A stretch of DNA of 17,812 nt from Bacteroidaceae bacterium (lineage in GTDB: Bacteria; Bacteroidota; Bacteroidia; Bacteroidales; Bacteroidaceae): assembly GCA_016292545.1 (NCBI GenBank), contig JAEDIG010000043.1, positions 1 to 17,812 of the forward strand, in the 5' to 3' direction. Each line of letters starts with the position of its first letter. Within the stretch, counting starts at the first letter, position 1. The notes under the pieces are model-generated. The model ran no database searches and was not told the origin of the DNA. It worked only from the letters and a program-made list of their open reading frames with translations. Both the position numbers and the translations under genes were made by a program. Below are positions 13,183 to 17,812 of this stretch, one piece after another.

Positions 13183-15747
13183 TCAGAAGCGGTAGTTGAG
13201 GTTGATCATGCCATTGAGGCCCAGCGCATAGAATTTCTTGGGATTGCGGGTGAAGTTATAGGTTCGGTCCGACAGGGTTTCTCCCGACACACTGTAGTTC
13301 ATGCGGCTTTGCTCATAACCGCCCGTCACCAGCTTGGTGTTGTTGGTGATGTTGGTGAGCGTGAGGTTGACGCTGAGCGGACGGTTGGCCACACGGAACT
13401 GATGTCCGATGGAGGCATCGAGCATAAATCCGCCCTTCCCCTTGGCCTGACCGGGCACTGCATAGATGTATTCGCCCGTGGCATTGTCCACCGTGGCACC
13501 GCCATAGTTGTTCTTCGCCCACAGCTGCTGTGTGCTCTCGAAACGGGTGACTGGCGTGTAGCTCAGATAGATGCGGTCGTAGTAGTTTCCCGTAAGGTTG
13601 AGATACCATCCGCGTATGCGATAATCCACGCCAAGGCTCAGGGCCGTGAGAGGTGTGCCGCTCTCGCGCATGTTCTTGTTGAAGCATTTGGTAGTCTGCA
13701 TGGTACCCAGGGTGCTGAGCATATAGTTCACCTGTGTGTCCTCCACATACTTGGCATCGCTGCACGTACCAATCAGGTTGATGTCGAGGTTGCTGGTCAC
13801 CTTGAAGCGTGCGCCCAGCTCCACACCATAGTAGTCCTTCTGCACACCCGTCATGCTCACGTAGGTGAAGCTGTTCTCGTTGTCGTCATAGTAGTTCTGC
13901 CACTCCGTGCCGTCGTAGGTGTGGCTATAGTAGGCATTGAGGTTGAGCTGCAGCCAGCTGCAGTTGAGCATATAGCCCAGCTCTGCCGTAGCCCGTTTTT
14001 CGTTCTTCAGATGGTCCACGAAATTGTTGTTCATCTCGGGGCTCACAAAGGCTGTGCTCGCCTGTGGGGCACTGGTTTCATATCCCACACCGAAGGTCAG
14101 GGCGTTGCCATGGCCCAGGTTCAGTGTAGACCCCATCTTGAAGCCGCCGTCCAGGAAACGTGCCTTGCCGCTCTTTCCATAGCTGTAGTCGGCACACAGG
14201 CCATTGCGCATGTTGCCCTCGCGCCACATCTGCTCGCCACCCAGCTGAGCGGCCAGGAAGTTGTGCGAGATGCCCTTGTCGCGGCTGTACACGGCAAACG
14301 CATTGAAGCGCTGCATGAGTATGTTGTAGTCATAGCCGAAGCGGTCGCCCACGCCCACTACGGCATTGGGATGGTTGAGGTCGTACTGCACACGAGGGTC
14401 ACTGGCAGGATAGGTGCCGATGGCATACGTGTTCACATTGTGGAAGTATTCGCCGCCCAGCAGGTCCTCCATCGTCTGGTAGTGCATGCCCTTGTTGGAA
14501 GCCAGCTGTATGCCTGCGGTGAGGCGGCTGTCGTTGGATATGTTCCAGTTATAGGTGCTGCTCATATTGGTGGTGAGCTGGTCGTTGTGCTTGGCCTGGA
14601 TGTAGTATTTGGCATCTGTCCGGCTCTTGTTGAGCTGGCTGTTGGCGAAATACAAGGCATCAAAGTCTATCTGGCGTGCAGCCTTGCCGGAGGTCCACCG
14701 ATGATAGCTGGCCCAGAAGGCGTCTTCGTCGTTGTTGCTGCCATCGGTGTCGCCCCACACATCGTAATTATAGGAGGGGAAATTCTTCCAATAATCAGGA
14801 GCGGGGTTAGTGCCGTTGTAGTTGAGCTTGGTGCTGCTGTACATGGCATACTTGAAATAGGCGCTCGTGGTGAGTTTCATGGAACTGTTTATCTTGAAGT
14901 CCCATGTGAGCAGGGCACTGGGCTCATAGTTGTTCACCACGCGGCTGCTACGCTTCTTGCCGTCCTGATAGCCCCAGTAGGGATTGTAGAGGCGGTCGTT
15001 GGCCAGCCAATAGGCCTCATCCGTGCTGGCACCCTGCTGTGCACGTTCCGTGGGATTGCCCCAGGTGGCCAGATTGAGCGAATGGCGGTCATTGAAAATC
15101 TTCTGTGCCGACAGGAAATAGGACAGCGAATTGTAGAACGTACCCTCTACAGCGGCCGTGTTCATGTTCGCCCACCGGTAGCCCACCGTGCCGAAGAAGG
15201 CCCAGCCGTCTTGGGTAACGCCCGTGCCAAAACTGTACATGCCACGCAGGGTGTAGTTGCGGTTGGTGCCCGAAAGGGTCAGCTTGCTGCCGGAGGCATA
15301 GTTGCTCGCCCTCATGTTGTACACCGAGCACCCACCCATGCCAGGAAAGGCAAACGAATTGTATTCAAAGGGGTTGCTGTTTTCCACGCCTCTCACAGCA
15401 TCGTTCATGCCGCCGATGGTGGAATAGTTGAACTGTCCGTTCTCCGCATTGTTCACACGCACGCCGTTCATGTAGATGTCGTTGTAGCGGCTGTTGTAGG
15501 CGCGGAACTTGAAGCGCACCGGACTCCACAGGTAGCCCACATTGCTGGTATAGACATTGTTGTTTGAGCCCACCATGATGACATTCTGTGTCATTTCGTC
15601 GTCCTCGCCCAGCTGCGACTCGGTGAAGACAAATGCCGACACATCCTGTCTGGTGTCTTTTTGCGTGTCGCCAGACTTCACCTGGGCATGTCCGCACAAC
15701 GGCACGGCCACACCACACAAAACTGCGAGCTTTAGCTTTTTATTCAT
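13183..15747 (-). CDS. TonB-dependent outer membrane receptor
   Basis: An 854-residue outer-membrane channel powered by TonB. A signal peptide (about 1-21, ending GHA) is followed by a short linker, then a plug domain (about 45-150) with RFKFRAYNSRYNDIYMNGVRVN, and a 22-stranded-type barrel rich in aromatic alternating strands. It ends LNGMINLNYRF, with the terminal Phe of the outer-membrane assembly signal. The carboxypeptidase-like beta-sandwich domain that many Bacteroidetes relatives carry before the plug is absent. It leads an operon with two lipoproteins and diverges from a secreted EEP enzyme. No SusD homologue is present. Substrate is unknown, but the neighbours point to nucleic acid fragments or other phosphodiesters. 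A -7 box lies at 15783-15790. Confidence 0.92.
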   Translation of the reverse strand: MNKKLKLAVLCGVAVPLCGHAQVKSGDTQKDTRQDVSAFVFTESQLGEDDEMTQNVIMVGSNNNVYTSNVGYLWSPVRFKFRAYNSRYNDIYMNGVRVNNAENGQFNYSTIGGMNDAVRGVENSNPFEYNSFAFPGMGGCSVYNMRASNYASGSKLTLSGTNRNYTLRGMYSFGTGVTQDGWAFFGTVGYRWANMNTAAVEGTFYNSLSYFLSAQKIFNDRHSLNLATWGNPTERAQQGASTDEAYWLANDRLYNPYWGYQDGKKRSSRVVNNYEPSALLTWDFKINSSMKLTTSAYFKYAMYSSTKLNYNGTNPAPDYWKNFPSYNYDVWGDTDGSNNDEDAFWASYHRWTSGKAARQIDFDALYFANSQLNKSRTDAKYYIQAKHNDQLTTNMSSTYNWNISNDSRLTAGIQLASNKGMHYQTMEDLLGGEYFHNVNTYAIGTYPASDPRVQYDLNHPNAVVGVGDRFGYDYNILMQRFNAFAVYSRDKGISHNFLAAQLGGEQMWREGNMRNGLCADYSYGKSGKARFLDGGFKMGSTLNLGHGNALTFGVGYETSAPQASTAFVSPEMNNNFVDHLKNEKRATAELGYMLNCSWLQLNLNAYYSHTYDGTEWQNYYDDNENSFTYVSMTGVQKDYYGVELGARFKVTSNLDINLIGTCSDAKYVEDTQVNYMLSTLGTMQTTKCFNKNMRESGTPLTALSLGVDYRIRGWYLNLTGNYYDRIYLSYTPVTRFESTQQLWAKNNYGGATVDNATGEYIYAVPGQAKGKGGFMLDASIGHQFRVANRPLSVNLTLTNITNNTKLVTGGYEQSRMNYSVSGETLSDRTYNFTRNPKKFYALGLNGMINLNYRF

Positions 15748-15782
15748 ACAGGATAAGGGGTTAAAATGTTCATTTTACTTCG

Positions 15783-15790
15783 CAAAAGTA
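15783..15790 (-). promoter_or_regulatory. -7 promoter element of the TonB receptor operon
   Basis: The minus strand reads TACTTTTG, an exact TAnnTTTG match, 35 nt before the receptor start at 15747. No TTTG is found at the expected -33 distance, which may mean dependence on an activator. Confidence 0.6.
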
Positions 15791-15864
15791 CGCAATTTAT
15801 TCCTAAATCCAGCCACAATGATTTATTTTTTTGAAAAACAGCCGCAATATTAAGCCAAAAACAC

Positions 15865-15872
15865 TATCTTTG
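15865..15872 (+). promoter_or_regulatory. -7 promoter element of the EEP enzyme gene
   Basis: TATCTTTG is an exact TAnnTTTG match, with a start near 15879 and a leader of about 53 nt. The nearest upstream TTTG (15830-15833) is 31 nt away, too far for the consensus. The leader contains a 9-codon reading frame (15895-15924) that ends 7 nt before the gene start. Confidence 0.55.
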
Positions 15873-15931
15873 CCCCAGGATTTCATAATTCCGCATGAAT
15901 AAGGAAACATTTTACAACGCATAATCAAGCA

Positions 15932-16975
15932 ATGAAGAAAACCATTCTGCTTCTGCTGGCAGTGGCCGCCGTGGCGCTGTCGCTCAATGCACAAAAGCAA
16001 TACGGCGTGTATGCCGTAGGATTCTACAATCTGGAGAACCTCTTCGACACCATCCATGACGAAGGAAAGAACGATTTCGACTTCCTGCCCACGGGTTCCT
16101 ACCATTGGAACAAGGTGAAGTATGAACACAAACTGGCCAACATGGCCAAGGTGCTCTCCGAGATGGGCACCGACAAGCTCCCTGGGATCGGTGCCAGCAT
16201 CATAGGCGTGTCAGAGGTGGAGAACAGCCGTGCCCTGGATGCCCTCATCGCACAGACTCCCCTGAAAGAACGGGGTTTCCAGTATGCACACATCGAAGGT
16301 CCCGACAAGCGAGGCGTCGACTGCGCCCTGCTCTATAACCCCACGTTCTTCACTCCCGAAAAGGTGTTCCTGCAGCCATACGTATACGAAAACGGTGACA
16401 CCACACACGCCACCCGCGGATTCCTGACTGTGCAAGGCACACTGGCCGACGAGCGGCTTACGGTGATTGTATGCCACTGGCCAAGCCGTGCGGCCGAAGG
16501 CAAGTTCCGCGACTGGGGCGGCAAACAGGTGAGACAGCTCACCGACAGCATAGCCCGGGCCGACAAGGACATGCGCATCATCGTGATGGGTGACATGAAC
16601 GACGACCCCGACAACGACTCCATGGCCAAATGGCTGGGAGCCAAACGGCAGATAAAGGATGTGAAGGACGGCGACTTCTTCAACCCCTGGTGGGACATCC
16701 TGCGCAAGGACGGCCAGGGCACACTCTCCTACCGGGGTGCATGGAATCTCTTCGACCAGATTGTGATGAGCCGCAATCTGCTCAATGCCAAGGGAGGCAA
16801 GGATTTCTCTTCCCTCAAGCTTCTGGGCTACCACATTTTCCGCCGCGACTACCTCATCCAGCAGGAAGGCAAATACAAGGGCACACCGCTCCGCACCACC
16901 GCCGGTGGAGTGTGGCTCGACGGCTACAGCGACCATCTGCCCACAGTCACCTATTTCGCCAAGGAAATAAAATAA
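15932..16975 (+). CDS. Secreted endonuclease/exonuclease/phosphatase family enzyme
   Basis: A 347-residue exported phosphodiesterase- or nuclease-type enzyme of the EEP (DNase I-like) superfamily. A signal peptide (1-20, ending LNA before QKQ) lacks a lipobox, so it is periplasmic or secreted. All catalytic blocks are present: Asn33 in FYNLENLFD, Glu95 in GVSEVEN, the KRGVDCALLY strand (127-135), His182 in CHWPSR, Asp221 and Asn223 in MGDMNDDPDN, Asp275 in NLFDQIVMS, and the terminal Asp334-His335 in GYSDHLP. These give a metal-dependent phosphoester hydrolase. The family covers nucleases, sphingomyelinases and inositol phosphatases; DNA or RNA is favoured here because of the neighbouring genes. 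It diverges from the TonB receptor operon, with 184 nt between starts. Confidence 0.92.
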   Translation: MKKTILLLLAVAAVALSLNAQKQYGVYAVGFYNLENLFDTIHDEGKNDFDFLPTGSYHWNKVKYEHKLANMAKVLSEMGTDKLPGIGASIIGVSEVENSRALDALIAQTPLKERGFQYAHIEGPDKRGVDCALLYNPTFFTPEKVFLQPYVYENGDTTHATRGFLTVQGTLADERLTVIVCHWPSRAAEGKFRDWGGKQVRQLTDSIARADKDMRIIVMGDMNDDPDNDSMAKWLGAKRQIKDVKDGDFFNPWWDILRKDGQGTLSYRGAWNLFDQIVMSRNLLNAKGGKDFSSLKLLGYHIFRRDYLIQQEGKYKGTPLRTTAGGVWLDGYSDHLPTVTYFAKEIK

Positions 16976-17029
16976 CCGCCTTTGTCGAAAAAAAACGCCT
17001 CAGTCATACGTTATTCAACAGATTTTACG

Positions 17030-17037
17030 TACCTTTG
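17030..17037 (+). promoter_or_regulatory. -7 promoter element of the aldolase gene
   Basis: TACCTTTG is an exact TAnnTTTG match, with a start near 17044 and a leader of about 36 nt. No TTTG at -33. I see no terminator hairpin between the EEP gene stop (16975) and this box; the gap holds an eight-A run only. Confidence 0.6.
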
Positions 17038-17071
17038 CAAGCGAAAAGAGTTTTCACTACTTATTTTAAAT

Positions 17072-17077
17072 AAAGGA
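17072..17077 (+). promoter_or_regulatory. Shine-Dalgarno-like site before the aldolase gene
   Basis: AAAGGA at 17072-17077 ends 2 nt before the ATG at 17080. It is purine-rich and SD-like but close to the start. Most genes in this window lack any such motif, as is usual in Bacteroidetes. It agrees with high expression of this gene. Confidence 0.4.
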
Positions 17078-17079
17078 TT

Positions 17080-17812
17080 ATGACAAGTTACAAAGAATTG
17101 GGTCTTGTGAACACCCGTGAGATGTTCGCCAAGGCAGTGAAGGGCGGCTATGCCATCCCCGCTTTCAACTTCAACACTCTGGAGCAGATGCAGGCTATCG
17201 TGCAGGCTGCCGTAGAAACCAAGTCTCCCGTCATCATGCAGGTGTCCAAGGGTGCCCGCAACTATGCCAACGGCACCATCCTGCGCTACATGGCCCAGGG
17301 TGCTGTGGAATATGCCAAGGAGCTGGGTTGCGCCAATCCTCAGATTGTTCTGCACCTCGACCATGGCGACAGCTTCGAGCTGTGCAAGGACTGTATCGAC
17401 AACGGCTTCTCCAGCGTGATGATTGACGGTTCCTCACTGCCCTACGAGGACAATATCGCCCTCACAAAGAAGGTGGTTGAATATGCCCACGCCCACGACG
17501 TGACCGTTGAGGCTGAGCTGGGTGTACTGGCCGGCGTTGAAGACGAAGTTGCCAGCGAGGTATCTCACTACACCAAGCCCGAAGAGGTGGAGGACTTCAG
17601 CAAGCGCACCGGTTGCGACTCTTTGGCCATCTCCATCGGCACCAGCCACGGTGCATACAAGTTCACTCCCGATCAGTGCACACGCGACCCCAAGACAGGC
17701 AAGCTCGTGCCTCCTCCATTGGCATTCGACATCCTGCACGAGATTGAGCAGCGCATCCCCGGATTCCCCATCGTGCTCCACGGTTCTTCTTCTGTACCTC
17801 AGGACGAGGTGG
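17080..17812 (+). CDS. fba: Class II fructose-bisphosphate aldolase (3' end beyond window)
   Basis: The first 244 residues of a glycolytic enzyme that reversibly splits fructose 1,6-bisphosphate into dihydroxyacetone phosphate and glyceraldehyde 3-phosphate, using zinc. Visible motifs: YAIPAFNFNTLEQ (24-36), the HLDHG block with catalytic Asp94 and zinc ligand His95, VEAELG with Glu146 in the metal-site loop, GTSHGAYKF with zinc ligand His190, and LHGSSSVP with His234. No stop occurs before the window end, so roughly the last quarter to third is missing. Codon choice has more T-ending codons than neighbouring genes, in line with strong expression. It has its own promoter at 17030 and is unlikely to be functionally tied to the nuclease cluster. 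Confidence 0.96.
   Translation, partial: MTSYKELGLVNTREMFAKAVKGGYAIPAFNFNTLEQMQAIVQAAVETKSPVIMQVSKGARNYANGTILRYMAQGAVEYAKELGCANPQIVLHLDHGDSFELCKDCIDNGFSSVMIDGSSLPYEDNIALTKKVVEYAHAHDVTVEAELGVLAGVEDEVASEVSHYTKPEEVEDFSKRTGCDSLAISIGTSHGAYKFTPDQCTRDPKTGKLVPPPLAFDILHEIEQRIPGFPIVLHGSSSVPQDEV

Noticed and set aside
13177..15567. Plus-strand open frame of 796 codons antisense to the TonB receptor
   Set aside because: It mirrors the receptor codon by codon and stays open because the receptor avoids TTA, CTA and TCA codons. The receptor has signal peptide, plug and terminal Phe; the antisense product matches no family.

Overview
The window looks like chromosomal DNA of a GC-rich member of the Bacteroidales, most likely Prevotella-like. 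The reasons are DUF3256, DUF5689 and DUF6359-type secreted proteins, a TonB-dependent receptor with partner lipoproteins, a zinc-free type B ribosomal protein L31, and several exact matches to the Bacteroidetes -7 promoter element TAnnTTTG ahead of genes. Genus is inferred only. No tRNA, rRNA, insertion sequence, phage gene or CRISPR array was seen, and no gene-free stretch exceeds 300 bases.

Layout. (1) 178-2118, plus strand: a compact operon of ABC ATPase, six-helix membrane partner and YtrA-type GntR repressor, with a good promoter at 120-152. A strong hairpin and a 16-codon hydrophobic mini-ORF follow. (2) 2268-2585: a YbjQ/UPF0145 protein, closed by a 12-bp terminator shared with the genes facing it. 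(3) 5162-2667, minus strand: a POT-family peptide transporter followed after 6 nt by a DMT/EamA exporter. (4) 5285-9386, plus strand, divergent from (3): SulP anion transporter, tRNA pseudouridine synthase TruA, a second DMT transporter overlapping truA, and a DUF3256 exported protein. (5) 10661-9396, minus strand: L31 type B, its terminator, then a NUC1-family nuclease lipoprotein. (6) 15747-10847, minus strand: TonB-dependent receptor, DUF5689 lipoprotein, and a DUF6359/OB-type lipoprotein. A divergently transcribed secreted endonuclease/exonuclease/phosphatase (EEP) protein lies at 15932-16975. (7) 17080 to the window end: class II fructose-bisphosphate aldolase, incomplete.

The most interesting part is 9396-16975. 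Two exported metal-dependent phosphodiesterase-type enzymes of unrelated folds (NUC1 and EEP), two lipoproteins of families linked to OB-like folds, and one outer-membrane TonB-dependent channel sit together. This suggests an envelope system that binds, cuts and imports extracellular nucleic acid or another phosphodiester, built like a polysaccharide utilization locus but without SusD or glycosidases. The gene types are seen in sequence; the joint function is inference.

Seven exact TAnnTTTG boxes lie just upstream of genes (145, 5198, 5248, 10760, 15783, 15865, 17030). They help correct two starts: the ABC ATPase begins at 178 rather than 100, and SulP at 5285 rather than 5216.
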